From: Hyphomicrobiales bacterium
GTDB lineage: Bacteria > Pseudomonadota > Alphaproteobacteria > Rhizobiales > Xanthobacteraceae
Length of the DNA stretch: 64,000 nt
Reading direction: 5' to 3'
NCBI GenBank assembly: GCA_017305555.1
Contig: JAFKKM010000010.1
Location: 59,656 to 123,655, forward strand
Below, piece after piece: positions 27,495 through 36,339 of the stretch. Every line of letters starts with the position of its first letter. Position 1 is the stretch's first letter. Both the position numbers and the translations under genes were made by a program. Below the pieces are notes generated by a model. It saw only the letters and a program-made list of their open reading frames with translations. It was not told the DNA's origin and searched no databases.

Positions 27495-27811
27495 TCGTCC
27501 TCCCGCCGTGGCACGTACAACCCCGGGGCCGAACGAACCGATCGGACGTCTGTGGCTGCCAAAACACTCACCAAGTGACTCATACTTGGAAACTCATTTC
27601 GCCGGAATGATTAGAACATTTTTTGGTAAAGTGGAATTCGATCCGCTCTTCCGCAATGCTACCCCCGCGTTATGGCCTCCGACATATAGGTGGCCGCCAT
27701 GGATGCCGCTACCTAATCCGTTAAATCCGGCAACAACATGCCGTGCATCGATATGGCAATCTCATGACGGAGGTGCCGGTTGGCGCGTGGCGGCGGGAGA
27801 GGGCTGCGGCA
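27495..27811. other. 317-bp intergenic region with one inverted repeat
   Basis: No gene is supported. The A/T-richer part (27570-27640) presumably contains the promoter of the YbhN-type gene. An inverted repeat CCAAGT-GACTCAT-ACTTGG at 27571-27589 could be an operator. The right part (27640-27811) shows nothing recognised. Confidence 0.5.
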
Positions 27812-28249
27812 TTATGCCTTGCGGAGCGCGAAAAACGCGCCGCAGAACGCCATCGCCGCGCCGAGGCACAGTGCGGTAAGGCCCGCCAACATGCCGGCAA
27901 GGCTCGGGGCCGCGCTGGGGGCGGCCGCGGCCTGTCCGGCGGCGGCCAGCACCACCACGCCAAGGCCGATCAGGAAATGCCGCATCCGTCGCGAAATGCC
28001 GCCGGATGCCGCGCGATGCATGAGCGAGGCGGCGAAATAGCCGCAGCCGAAACCGGCGGTCGCCATCAGCCACCACGCCAGCGCGGCCGTGGCAGGCACC
28101 AGCACGCGCGGGTCGCTGGAATGCCACAACCCGCCGAGGTCGAGGCCGAGATGCTGGCCGAGAATATGGATGGCGAGCGCCAGCAACATGCCCGACAGGG
28201 CGGCGCCGGCCAGGATCAGGTGGCGGGGAAATGTGGTGGCGGGGGCCAT
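27812..28249 (-). CDS. Small four-helix membrane protein, unknown
   Basis: A 145-residue protein with about four hydrophobic helices (from about residue 8, 45, 85 and 115). It is not recognised as a named family. The ATG at 28249 is chosen; the longer frame to 28318 gains its first residues from the palindromic repeat at 28280-28351 and is rejected. There is no signal peptide, conserved motif or metal site. It is tandem with and 317 bp upstream of the YbhN-type gene, and divergent from the membrane protein at 28415. Confidence 0.7.
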   Translation of the reverse strand: MAPATTFPRHLILAGAALSGMLLALAIHILGQHLGLDLGGLWHSSDPRVLVPATAALAWWLMATAGFGCGYFAASLMHRAASGGISRRMRHFLIGLGVVVLAAAGQAAAAPSAAPSLAGMLAGLTALCLGAAMAFCGAFFALRKA

Positions 28250-28279
28250 CGCGCGTCCATTGAAACGGGTCAAGAGGGC

Positions 28280-28351
28280 GTCATTGCCGGGCTTGACCCG
28301 GCAATCCATCATTTCCAAAGATGGATGCGCGGATCAAGTCCGCGCATGACG
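28280..28351. repeat. Palindromic repeat family C, copy 2
   Basis: Left hairpin GTCATTGCCGGGCTTGACCC then GGCAATCC, right hairpin GCGCGGATCAAGTCCGCGC then ATGACG, with a short spacer. Unlike families A and B, this copy sits between divergent genes (28249 minus and 28415 plus). Confidence 0.85.
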
Positions 28352-28414
28352 TGTTTTTGCGTGGTGAAGAACCTTGAGCGCAAAGGATAGGGAGTCGAGG
28401 TGGGAGAGCCAGCG

Positions 28415-28999
28415 ATGCCGTCGGACGATGTCGCGAACGCGGTGACGTCCTACACCTTCAAGCCGTCGCTCGCCGGCGCGGTGCGTCAGTTCGAACTGAC
28501 CGACGCGGGGCTCGCCTGGCAGGTCGGTAGCCGGCGCGGCGTGTGGCCTTATGCCTCGATCGCGGCGGTGCAGTTGAGCTACCGACCGGTGTCGATGCAG
28601 CCGCGGCAATTCCGCGCCGATATCGTTGCGGCCAACGGGCAGCGGCAGGTGGTGCTGTCGACCTCGTGGAAAGGCTTCGCGCTGGTGGAGACGCGCGACG
28701 ACGCCTATCGCGCATTCATGCTCGAACTGCATCGGCGGATCGCCGAGGCGGGCGGTCGCGCGGCCTTTCACGGCGGTATGCGGCCGATCGTCTACGCGCT
28801 CGCCGCCGGCGTGCTGATTGCATTCGCGATCGTGATGGTGGCGTTGATCGCACGCGCGCTGGCCACCGACGCGTTCGCGGGCGCGCTGTTCCTGCTGGCG
28901 CTCGCAGCGCTGTTCGCGTGGCAGATCGGCGGCTTCATGCGGCGCAACAAGCCATGCATCTACACCCCCGACGCGCCGCCGCCGCAACTGTTGCCGTGA
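28415..28999 (+). CDS. Membrane protein with PH-like N-terminal domain, unknown
   Basis: A 194-residue protein. Residues 1-110 form a soluble, beta-rich region (VRQFELTDAGLAWQVGSR, then GVWPYASIAAVQLSYRP) that resembles the bacterial PH-like or YdbS-type fold. Two membrane helices follow at about 130-150 and 156-175, with the C-terminus in RRNKPCIYTPDAPP. The ATG at 28415 (GGGAG 8 nt upstream) and the GTG at 28400 (AGGGAG 5 nt upstream) are both good starts and differ by five residues. The function is unknown. Confidence 0.78.
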   Translation: MPSDDVANAVTSYTFKPSLAGAVRQFELTDAGLAWQVGSRRGVWPYASIAAVQLSYRPVSMQPRQFRADIVAANGQRQVVLSTSWKGFALVETRDDAYRAFMLELHRRIAEAGGRAAFHGGMRPIVYALAAGVLIAFAIVMVALIARALATDAFAGALFLLALAALFAWQIGGFMRRNKPCIYTPDAPPPQLLP

Positions 29000-29062
29000 C
29001 CTGCGGCTTTATCCCGATAGCTTGATTGGAAGTTATTTAGCAGGACGCGCAACACAAAGATC

Positions 29063-29193
29063 GTCGTCCCTGCGCAGGCAGGGACCCATACGCCGTGTCG
29101 CGTATTGTGCGGATAGCGATTGTGATCTTTGACAAGCGGTCTTCCGATCATAACCGCCAGGGGTTATGGGTCCCCGCCTGCGCGGGGACGACG
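29063..29193. repeat. Palindromic repeat family A, copy 4
   Basis: End hairpins CGTCCCTGCGCAGGCAGGGA and CCCCGCCTGCGCGGGG. The core starts CGCCGTGTCG and ends CCAGGGGTTATGGG. It lies between the convergent genes ending at 28999 and 29206 and is the only structure in that gap. Confidence 0.9.
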
Positions 29194-29205
29194 GCAAGTT
29201 AAGTT

Positions 29206-29631
29206 TTACTTCCGCACCACCAGCACCGAGCATCTGGCGTAGCGGACGATGTGGCCGGCGTTGGAGCCGAGGAAATAGGTTTTCATCGCCGGGCGATGCG
29301 ACGACATCACGATGAGGTCGGCGTTCATCTCCGCTGCTTCCTCGAGGATCTCGTGATAGATGCCGCCCTGGCGCACGACGGTGGAGATGCGGTCGGGTGC
29401 GATGCCGGACTCCGACGCAACGATGGCGACGGCCTCCTCGCACGACTGGCGCTGCTGCGCGTCGAAATTGGCGGGAACGTATTCCGCCAGCATCACCGGC
29501 GTCATTGGCAGCACGTTGATCAGCCGCACCTTGGCATTGAAGGTGTTGGCGAGTGTCGCGGCGGTCGAAACCGCGGGCTTCGCCAGGCTGCTGTCGCCCA
29601 GATCGATCGGGACCAGAATGGATGTGTACAT
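29206..29631 (-). CDS. Universal stress protein, UspA family
   Basis: A 141-residue single-domain Usp. MYTSILVPIDLGDSS opens the fold. The C-terminal ATP-site region reads SSHRPAMKTYFLGSNAGHIV then RYARCSVLVVR, which keeps the G-S...S-V-L-V-V pattern. The ATG at 29631 has GGGAGG 5 nt upstream. The open frame to 29808 runs into a family B repeat and is rejected. Such proteins bind nucleotide and modulate stress survival. The gene stands alone. Confidence 0.92.
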   Translation of the reverse strand: MYTSILVPIDLGDSSLAKPAVSTAATLANTFNAKVRLINVLPMTPVMLAEYVPANFDAQQRQSCEEAVAIVASESGIAPDRISTVVRQGGIYHEILEEAAEMNADLIVMSSHRPAMKTYFLGSNAGHIVRYARCSVLVVRK

Positions 29632-29706
29632 CTGCGCCTCCCAACGTAAGGGAGTGTAACACACGATCGCTGTTGCGGCGACGCGATATATTCTCGCATC
29701 ACCGCC

Positions 29707-29786
29707 GTCATTGCGAGGAGCGAAGCGACGAAGCAATCCAGAGCCGCGAAGCAAGACTGGATTGCTTCGCTTCGCTCGCAATGACG
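29707..29786. repeat. Palindromic repeat family B, copy 2
   Basis: Arms GTCATTGCGAGGAGCGAAGC and GCTTCGCTCGCAATGACG with a 16-bp variable centre. It lies between sixA (stop 29821) and the universal stress gene (start 29631), both on the minus strand. Confidence 0.9.
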
Positions 29787-29820
29787 GGGAAAGATTCGCG
29801 CGCAACAACGGAAGAAGGAA

Positions 29821-30360
29821 TCACGCGTCGTCGGACGTCTGCCGCAGCAGTTTCGGGGAGACGAATTGCATCAGCCGGCCCTGCCGGAATGCGACGTCGC
29901 CCCAGTTGTCGATGTCGAAATCAATGACGAGGAGACCGCTGGTCGGCAGGTTGCCGGCGAGCAGCCGTAGCGCGTCGTCGTTGCCGGAGCCGGTCAGCAT
30001 CAGCGCCAGTTCGTGCAGACCGGGATTGTGGCCGATGACCAGCAGGCAGCGGGCGTCGATGCCGCTGGTTTCGCGGATCGCGCGCAGGATGTCGGTGGGT
30101 TCGGCGAGATAGAGTTCGGGAAGGTGCGTGACCTCGGCCGACGCGTCGCCGAGCAGCGGCGCGACGACATCCCACGTCTGGCGCGCTCGCGCGGCGGTGG
30201 ACACCAGGACGTGGCCGAGCCGGCAGCGCTGCTCCGCCATCCAGCGGCCGATCGCGGCGGCGTCGTCGAGGCCGCGCGCGTCGAGGCGGCGGTCGATGTC
30301 CTCGCCGCTCGGTGCGTTGCTTTCGGTCTTGGCGTGGCGCAGCAGGATCAGCCGCCGCAT
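29821..30360 (-). CDS. sixA: SixA-type histidine phosphatase
   Basis: A 179-residue protein of the phosphoglycerate mutase-like (histidine phosphatase) superfamily. The RHAKTE motif with the catalytic histidine is at residues 8-13, STAARARQTWDV carries the second arginine, and the second catalytic histidine is in VIGHNPGLHE. SixA removes phosphate from phosphohistidine in HPt domains or the phosphotransferase system. A general phosphatase role cannot be excluded. An HPt protein is encoded 9 kb away in this window, but no link is shown. The gene is monocistronic on the minus strand. Confidence 0.88.
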   Translation of the reverse strand: MRRLILLRHAKTESNAPSGEDIDRRLDARGLDDAAAIGRWMAEQRCRLGHVLVSTAARARQTWDVVAPLLGDASAEVTHLPELYLAEPTDILRAIRETSGIDARCLLVIGHNPGLHELALMLTGSGNDDALRLLAGNLPTSGLLVIDFDIDNWGDVAFRQGRLMQFVSPKLLRQTSDDA

Positions 30361-30423
30361 CGCGTGATCTTTTTTCGAATCAACCCGTTTCTCCGGATCG
30401 TTGGTGGGCCTGCGAGTGCGGAT

Positions 30424-30528
30424 TATAGCGTTTTCGAGCGCAGTGGAATCCGGTTCGCGTGAAGAAAACGCGTCAAAACAATAATCTGGAGCCCCGCTTC
30501 GATTCTATCGAAACGGAAACGGCTCCAG
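30424..30528. repeat. Hyphomicrobiales-type dispersed repeat (family D)
   Basis: A stretch with GGTTCGCGTGAAGAAAACGC followed by GTCAAAACAATAAT leads into a hairpin, CTGGAGCC...GGCTCCAG, with the inner palindrome TTCGAT-TCT-ATCGAA. I recognise this pattern from memory as a common intergenic repeat in Bradyrhizobium and its relatives. It lies in the divergent gap between sixA and the FAD oxidoreductase gene, so the promoters must lie around it. Confidence 0.6.
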
Positions 30529-30585
30529 TGTACAAGCTTATACGCGGCAAGGTGACAATTGCCGTGAGGCTTCGTAGAAAAACCT

Positions 30586-31977
30586 GTGAGCACCGAGAGC
30601 GCAACCTCTGTATCCGATTCCACGGACGAGCCGCCGGCCGCCGCCGTGCCGGAGCGCCGTCGGCTGACGCTCGATCTCGACGTCGATGTCTGCGTCGTCG
30701 GGGCAGGGCTTGCCGGCCTTACCGTAGCGCTGGAGACGGCGCGCATGGGTGCGAGCGTCGCGGTGCTGGAAAGCCATCACGTCGGCTGGAACGCATCCGC
30801 GCATCATCTCGGCACGGTGATGCCGGGTTACGGCGTCGCGATCGACGATCTGATCGCGCGCCTTGGCGTCGATCATACGCGGGAACTGTGGAAGCTGTCG
30901 CAGCAGGGCGCGGATTACGTGCGCGCCACCGCCGGCGATCTCGCGGGCGCGGCGCTGGAAACGACCGGCGCGCTGGACGTCTCCAACGTCGATCTCGGCG
31001 AACGTCTGATCGGCCGCCTGAAAATGCTCGGCGGCAATTTCGGCGCGAAGGTCGAGGGCTGGTCGGTCGAGCGGGTGCGCGCGGCGCTGAAGACGCCGCG
31101 TTACTTTCACGGCATTCACTATCCCGATGCGTTTCATATCGACCCGCGCAATTATCTCGAAGGTCTCGCGGTGCTGGCGCGCTCGAACGGCGTGCGCATC
31201 TTCGAGGAAAGCCCGGTGGTGAGTTTCGAGGCCTCCGGCATCCGCAAGCGGATCGCGACCGCGTCGGCGCGGCTGCGGGCGGCGCATATCGTGCTCGCCG
31301 GCAACGTCCATCTCGGCGTGCCGTCGCCGCGCCTGACGGCGACACTGCTGCCGGTGTGGCGTTACGCCGCCGTCACCGAACCGCTCGGTGCGCGGCTGGC
31401 GGAAGCGATCGAATTTCCCGGCGCGGTGATGGATGCAAACGGCATCGATCATTTCCGCGTCGTCGAAGGCGATCGGCTGATGTGGGCGAGCCCCGAGACG
31501 ACATGGGCGGGCGAGCCGGCGCGTTATGGCCGCGCCATCCGCCGCCGCATCGCCACGCTGTTTCCGGCGCTGGGCAAGCCGGAGTTGCGCGAAACGTGGT
31601 GCGGCATCATCGGGCAGACCGTGCATGGGATGCCGCAGATCGGCGAATGGCAGCCGGGGCTCTGGGTCGCCAGTGGCTTCGGCCGACACGGACTTAACAC
31701 CACGGCGCTGGCCGGGCAGATGATCGCGCGCGGCATCCTGTGGGGCGACGACCGCTGGCGGCTGTTCGCGCCGTTCGAACTGGTTTGGGCCGGCGGACGC
31801 GCCGGGCGTGTCGCTGGGCAGGTGGTCTTTGGCTGGACCCGCGCCAGTGCGGCGGTCGGCGGTGCCGTGGCGCGCTGGCGCGAGCGTGCCGCATTGCGGG
31901 AGAACGCGCGGGAAGCGCGTGTCGCCGCCGCCAACCGGGAGATGGCTGGTGAGGGCGATCACGCCGGCGGACAATAA
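30586..31977 (+). CDS. FAD-dependent oxidoreductase, DAO/PuuB type
   Basis: A 463-residue flavoprotein. The dinucleotide site DVCVVGAGLAGLTVALE begins near residue 34, EAxxxG-type binding continues as VLESHHVGWNASAHHLGTVM, and the C-terminal GFGRHGLNTTALAGQMIARG closes the FAD domain. The closest group by pattern is the PuuB/DadA-like amine and amino-acid oxidoreductases, often annotated gamma-glutamylputrescine oxidase. The substrate is unknown. The GTG start at 30586 gives a 30-residue leader before the FAD domain. The tail is basic and Ala/Arg-rich. The ribosome binding site is weak. Confidence 0.83.
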   Translation: MSTESATSVSDSTDEPPAAAVPERRRLTLDLDVDVCVVGAGLAGLTVALETARMGASVAVLESHHVGWNASAHHLGTVMPGYGVAIDDLIARLGVDHTRELWKLSQQGADYVRATAGDLAGAALETTGALDVSNVDLGERLIGRLKMLGGNFGAKVEGWSVERVRAALKTPRYFHGIHYPDAFHIDPRNYLEGLAVLARSNGVRIFEESPVVSFEASGIRKRIATASARLRAAHIVLAGNVHLGVPSPRLTATLLPVWRYAAVTEPLGARLAEAIEFPGAVMDANGIDHFRVVEGDRLMWASPETTWAGEPARYGRAIRRRIATLFPALGKPELRETWCGIIGQTVHGMPQIGEWQPGLWVASGFGRHGLNTTALAGQMIARGILWGDDRWRLFAPFELVWAGGRAGRVAGQVVFGWTRASAAVGGAVARWRERAALRENAREARVAAANREMAGEGDHAGGQ

Positions 31978-32104
31978 GCCTGCGACATTGTCGCTCGCGA
32001 GAACGTGAGCGGGATCGCCGCGCACGGGTGTAACGTTGATGCGCTGGCTGCGTAATTCGGACGATACATCCGCGTGTCACGCGCCGCTTTGGGAGTCCAT
32101 CACC

Positions 32105-32605
32105 ATGATCAATCGCCGCATTCTGCTCGCATCGGCCGCCGGTCTGACCGGTTTCGCCGCGTTGAAAGCGCTGCGGGTGTCTCCGGCTGCCGCCGGTGAA
32201 AAGTTCGAAGTCGAGAAGACCGAAGCCGAGTGGCGCGCGCAATTGACGCCGGCGCAGTATCACATCCTGCGTGAGGAAGGCACCGAGCCGCCGTGGTCGA
32301 GCCCGCTCTTGAAAGAGCATCGCAAGGGCACCTTCGCCTGCGCCGGCTGCGACCTGCCGCTGTATGCATCGGACACGAAATTCGAAAGCGGCACCGGCTG
32401 GCCGAGCTTTTACCAACCGCTGGAGAATGCCGTCGGCAAGCGCGAGGACCGCACCTTCGGCATGACCCGCATCGCTATCCATTGCCGCCGCTGCGGCGGC
32501 CACCTCGGCCACGTCTTCGACGATGGCCCGAAGCCGACCGGCCTGCGCTACTGCATGGACGGCCTCGCGCTGGTGTTCCACCCGGCGACGCCATCGGCGA
32601 CGTGA
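32105..32605 (+). CDS. msrB: Peptide-methionine (R)-S-oxide reductase, exported (Tat-like signal)
   Basis: A 166-residue MsrB. The zinc-binding cysteines are at 79, 82, 127 and 130 (CAGC, CRRC), SGTGWPSFYQP is at 95-105, and the catalytic cysteine is Cys150 in LRYCMDG. The N-terminus MINRRILLASAAGLTGF looks like a twin-arginine signal, so the enzyme probably repairs oxidised methionine in the periplasm. The ATG at 32105 was chosen over 32036 because it begins the signal peptide directly. It stands alone upstream of the flagellar region. Confidence 0.93.
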   Translation: MINRRILLASAAGLTGFAALKALRVSPAAAGEKFEVEKTEAEWRAQLTPAQYHILREEGTEPPWSSPLLKEHRKGTFACAGCDLPLYASDTKFESGTGWPSFYQPLENAVGKREDRTFGMTRIAIHCRRCGGHLGHVFDDGPKPTGLRYCMDGLALVFHPATPSAT

Positions 32606-32640
32606 GGCGGGAAGAGTCGCATCTCTGACTGACTTAGTTT

Positions 32641-32672
32641 CGTCATGGCCGGATTTATTCCGGCCATGACGC
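32641..32672. repeat. Simple hairpin repeat related to family C
   Basis: CGTCATGGCCGG-ATTTATT-CCGGCCATGACG is a perfect 12-bp stem with a 7-nt loop. It lies 36 bp after msrB and may end its transcript, although no T-run follows. Confidence 0.75.
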
Positions 32673-32743
32673 CGAGGATGCGGTGAGGGCGCTTCAGGCC
32701 GAATCGCGAATGCAGGCAATCCGGTTGCAAAAATGCTCTCAGC

Positions 32744-32828
32744 CGTCATTGCGAGGAGCGTTAGCGACGAAGCAATCCAGCTCTTGCCTTGTGGTTTTCT
32801 GGATTGCTTCGCTTCGCTCGCAATGACG
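32744..32828. repeat. Palindromic repeat family B, copy 3
   Basis: Arms GTCATTGCGAGGAGCGTTAG and CTTCGCTCGCAATGACG; the centre reads CTCTTGCCTTGTGG. It lies between msrB and the sigma-54 promoter of flgE in the 436-bp gap 32606-33041, which holds no gene. Confidence 0.9.
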
Positions 32829-32955
32829 AAGTCGGATGTCGTGCGCCCCCCATCCCCCGGCAATTGTTGCCCGTCCCGGCAATTGTGCCCCGGTCGCCGC
32901 AAACGCCGCTTTTTCTACTTCATTGAAACAACGCTATTATTTGGCTCCGCCCCAG

Positions 32956-32971
32956 TTGGCACGAGCCTTGC
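32956..32971 (+). promoter_or_regulatory. Sigma-54 (-24/-12) promoter of flgE
   Basis: TTGGCACGAGCCTTGC matches the sigma-54 consensus TGGCACG-N4-TTGC exactly, with GG and GC separated by 10 bp. The predicted start is near 32983, leaving a leader of about 59 nt before the flgE ATG. Confidence 0.85.
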
Positions 32972-33041
32972 GACACCCGCTCCGGAATACGGTCTCGGCG
33001 CACCGCCGGCCGTCGCGCTATTCGCATCTGGAGGCGATGTC

Positions 33042-34427
33042 ATGGGTATCTTCGGGGCTCTCACCACGTCGGTCGCGGGGTTAAGGGCGGAATCGTATGC
33101 GCTGGAAAACATCTCCGGCAACATCGCCAACTCGCAGACCACGGCGTTCAAGCGCATCGACACCAGCTTCCTCGATCTCATCCCGGAGACCGGCCCGACC
33201 CAGCAGAAGGCCGGCAGCGTCACCTCGGCGTCGCGCTCGACCAACACCGTGCAGGGCGATGTGCAGGCGGCCTCCGTCTCCACCTACATGGCGATCAACG
33301 GCTCCGGTTTCTTCGTGGTGCAGAAGCCGGGCAACTTCACCGACAACGCGCCGATCTTCGACGGCGTCGAGAACTACACGCGGCGCGGCGACTTCACGCT
33401 GAACAAGGACGGCTATCTCGTCAACGGCGCGGGCTATTATCTCGAAGGCATCCCGATCGACCCGACCACCGGCAACCTGGTCGGCAGTGCGCCGCAGGTT
33501 TTGAAATTCAAAAACGACTTCCTGCCGGCGCAGGCGACCAGCAAGGTCGAGTATCGCGCCAACCTCGCGAGCTATCCGCTCACCACCAAGCATGACGTGT
33601 CGATCCCCGGCTCCGAACTGTTGAAGCCGGCGGATTTCAGCGCGGGCAACGATCCCACCGTCGCCGGCACCGGCAAGGTGATCGGCAGCGACGTGCAGAC
33701 CTTCATCGACGAGTCGATCGCCGGCGGCGCGGTGACCGCCTACGACGTGTCGGGCGCGCCGGTGAACCTGCAATTCCGCTGGGCCAAGACCGACAGCGCC
33801 TCGCTCGGCGCCGGCCACACCGATACCTGGAATATGTTCTATCAGGTCGATCCCAACGCTACCGGTACCGACACCGCCTGGCAGAACGTCGGCATCAACT
33901 TCACCTTCGGCGCCAACGGCCAGCCCAACCCGCCGGTAGCCTCGGTGACGCTGACCGGTGCGACCGTCAACGGCGTGGCGCTCGGCAATCCCGTGGTGAA
34001 CTTCTCCTCCGGCGGCCTGACGCAATATGCCGACGCCAACGGTAACGTGCAGGTCAACCAGATCCAGCAGGACGGCTTCCCTGCCGGCAGCCTGCAATCG
34101 GTGTCGATCAGCAACAACGGCCGCGTGGTCGGCAACTACTCCAACGGCCGCAATCTCGATCTCGCGGAAATTACGCTCGCGACCTTCAACGGGCCGGACT
34201 TCCTCAAGCGAAAGGACGGCGGCGCGTTCGAGGCCACCGACGAATCCGGTCAGGCGCTGTTCGGTAATGGCGGCACCATCGTCGGCTCCTCGCTGGAAGG
34301 CTCCAACACCGATATCGCCGACGAATTCACCAAGCTGATCGTGACGCAGCAGGCGTACTCCGCGAACACCAAGGTGATCACGACGTCGAACCAGATGGTG
34401 CAGGATCTGCTCAACGTGCTGCGCTAA
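33042..34427 (+). CDS. flgE: Flagellar hook protein FlgE
   Basis: A 461-residue axial protein. The N-terminal rod/hook signature is ALENISGNIANSQTTAFKR, the core has the hook-type FVVQKPGN and YTRRGDFTLNKDGYLVNGAG segments, and the C-terminus reads EFTKLIVTQQAYSANTKVIT. It forms the hook joining rod and filament. The ATG at 33042 has GGAGG 9 nt upstream; the frame runs open to 32733 but through a repeat and the promoter, so the longer form is rejected. It is first in a flgE-flgK-flgL unit (36 and 7 bp gaps) under a perfect sigma-54 promoter. Confidence 0.95.
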   Translation: MGIFGALTTSVAGLRAESYALENISGNIANSQTTAFKRIDTSFLDLIPETGPTQQKAGSVTSASRSTNTVQGDVQAASVSTYMAINGSGFFVVQKPGNFTDNAPIFDGVENYTRRGDFTLNKDGYLVNGAGYYLEGIPIDPTTGNLVGSAPQVLKFKNDFLPAQATSKVEYRANLASYPLTTKHDVSIPGSELLKPADFSAGNDPTVAGTGKVIGSDVQTFIDESIAGGAVTAYDVSGAPVNLQFRWAKTDSASLGAGHTDTWNMFYQVDPNATGTDTAWQNVGINFTFGANGQPNPPVASVTLTGATVNGVALGNPVVNFSSGGLTQYADANGNVQVNQIQQDGFPAGSLQSVSISNNGRVVGNYSNGRNLDLAEITLATFNGPDFLKRKDGGAFEATDESGQALFGNGGTIVGSSLEGSNTDIADEFTKLIVTQQAYSANTKVITTSNQMVQDLLNVLR

Positions 34428-34463
34428 CCACGCATCGCGTTGAAACACGATAGGTAGTCAGTC

Positions 34464-36332
34464 ATGAGTTTGGGTCAGGCTTTAGCCACCGCGATGTCCG
34501 GCCTGCGCGCCAATCAGGCAGCGCTGGCGCTGGTGTCGTCCAACGTCGCCAACGCGGAGACGCCGGGCTACATCAAGAAATCGCTGATCCAGACCGCGAC
34601 CACCACCGCGGATTATGGATCGAGCGTGCGGGTCGCGGGCGTCAACCGCGAACTGGATGCGTTCGTGCAGGCGCAGTTGCGCACCGAGATGTCGGGCGCC
34701 GCCTATGCCAACATCCGCTCGACCTTCCTCGCCAACTTGCAGGGCGTCTACGGCAATCCGGATTCCACCGGCACGCTGGAATCGGCGTTCAACACGCTGA
34801 CGACCGCGATTCAGGCGCTGTCCACCAGTCCCGACTCGCAGTCGGCGCGCATCGGCGTGATCAATGCCGCGCAGGCCATCGCGCAGCAGCTCAATCAGGC
34901 GTCGCAGGGCGTGCAGGCGCTGCGCAACACCGCCGAGAACGGTCTCGCCAGTTCGGTCTCGACCGCCAACAATGCGATGTCGCAGATCGCGGCGATCAAC
35001 AATCAGTTGCTCAGCGGCAACCAGACCGACGCATCCACCGCGTCGCTGCTCGACCAGCGCGACCAGTATATCAATCAGTTATCGCAACTGATGGACATCA
35101 AGGTGGTCGCCAACGATTCCAATCAGGTCAGCGTATTCACCACGTCCGGCGTGCAACTGGTCGGCGTCGAGGCGGCCAAGCTGACGTTCGACGCGCAGGG
35201 CACGGTGACGCCGAACACGTTCTGGAACGCCGATCCGACCAAGAGCGCGCTCGGCACGCTCAATATCTATTTCCCGCATGGCGGCAGCATGGATCTGATC
35301 GCCACCAATTCGATCCGCTCCGGCGCCATCGCCGGCTATATCGAATTGCGTGACAAGACGCTGGTGCAAGCGCAGTCGCAACTCGATCAGCTTGCGGCGT
35401 CACTGTCGAGCACGTTGTCGGATCAAACCGTCGCCGGCACGCCGGCTTCGACCGCTGGCGGCGACGGCTTCGATCTCGATCTCGCCGGCCTGCAAAACGG
35501 CAACGTCATTCACGTCAGCTACAAGGATAACGTCACCGGACAGACGCACAACCTCTCGATCGTGCGGGTCGACGATCCGTCGCTGTTGCCGTTGCCGAAT
35601 TCCACCACCAACGATCCCAACGACGAAGTGATCGGCGTCGATTTTTCCGGTGGCATCGGCTCGGTGGTGACGCAGCTCAACGCCGCGCTGGGCGGCGCCA
35701 ATCTGCAATTCTCCAATCCATCGGGCACGACATTGCGCGTGCTCGACGATGGCGCAGCTAATCAATCCGATGTGCTGTCGGCGTCCACCACTAAAACCAT
35801 CACCGCGGCGAACAGCGGCGCGCCGCAGTTCTCGCTGTTCACCGACGGCAACGTCGCCTACACCGGCGCGATCGGCGCCAACGGATCGCAGCAGATCGGC
35901 CTGGCCGCGCGCATCACGGTGAACACGGGTCTGTTAGCCGATCCGGCGCAACTGGTTGCTTACGGTCCCGGCACCGCATCGGGCGACACCACGCGGCCGG
36001 ATTTCATCCTGTCGCAACTGACCAATGCGAGCATGTACTACTCGCCGCAAACTGGCGTCGGCACGCCGAGCGCGCCGTACAAGGGCACGCTGCTCAACTA
36101 CACGCAGCAGTTCCTCAGCACGCAGGGCAACGCGGCAGATGCGGCGAAGCAACTCGCCGACGGCCAGAGCGTCGTGCTCAACACCTTGCAGAACAAGATG
36201 GATGCGACCTCGGGCGTCAATATCGACGACGAGATGGCGCATCTGCTGGCGTTGCAAAATGCTTACTCCGCCAACGCGCGCGTGATGTCCGCGATCAAGG
36301 ACATGTACACCGCGCTGCTGCAATCGATGTGA
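34464..36332 (+). CDS. flgK: Hook-filament junction protein FlgK (HAP1)
   Basis: A 622-residue hook-associated protein. The N-terminal motif is LALVSSNVANAETPGYIKKS and the C-terminal axial helix NIDDEMAHLLALQNAYSANA. The middle (about 250-520) is the variable surface part. It caps the hook and joins it to the filament, and is exported by the flagellar type III system without a cleaved signal. It follows flgE by 36 bp and precedes flgL by 7 bp. Confidence 0.94.
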   Translation: MSLGQALATAMSGLRANQAALALVSSNVANAETPGYIKKSLIQTATTTADYGSSVRVAGVNRELDAFVQAQLRTEMSGAAYANIRSTFLANLQGVYGNPDSTGTLESAFNTLTTAIQALSTSPDSQSARIGVINAAQAIAQQLNQASQGVQALRNTAENGLASSVSTANNAMSQIAAINNQLLSGNQTDASTASLLDQRDQYINQLSQLMDIKVVANDSNQVSVFTTSGVQLVGVEAAKLTFDAQGTVTPNTFWNADPTKSALGTLNIYFPHGGSMDLIATNSIRSGAIAGYIELRDKTLVQAQSQLDQLAASLSSTLSDQTVAGTPASTAGGDGFDLDLAGLQNGNVIHVSYKDNVTGQTHNLSIVRVDDPSLLPLPNSTTNDPNDEVIGVDFSGGIGSVVTQLNAALGGANLQFSNPSGTTLRVLDDGAANQSDVLSASTTKTITAANSGAPQFSLFTDGNVAYTGAIGANGSQQIGLAARITVNTGLLADPAQLVAYGPGTASGDTTRPDFILSQLTNASMYYSPQTGVGTPSAPYKGTLLNYTQQFLSTQGNAADAAKQLADGQSVVLNTLQNKMDATSGVNIDDEMAHLLALQNAYSANARVMSAIKDMYTALLQSM

Positions 36333-36339
36333 GGGTCTC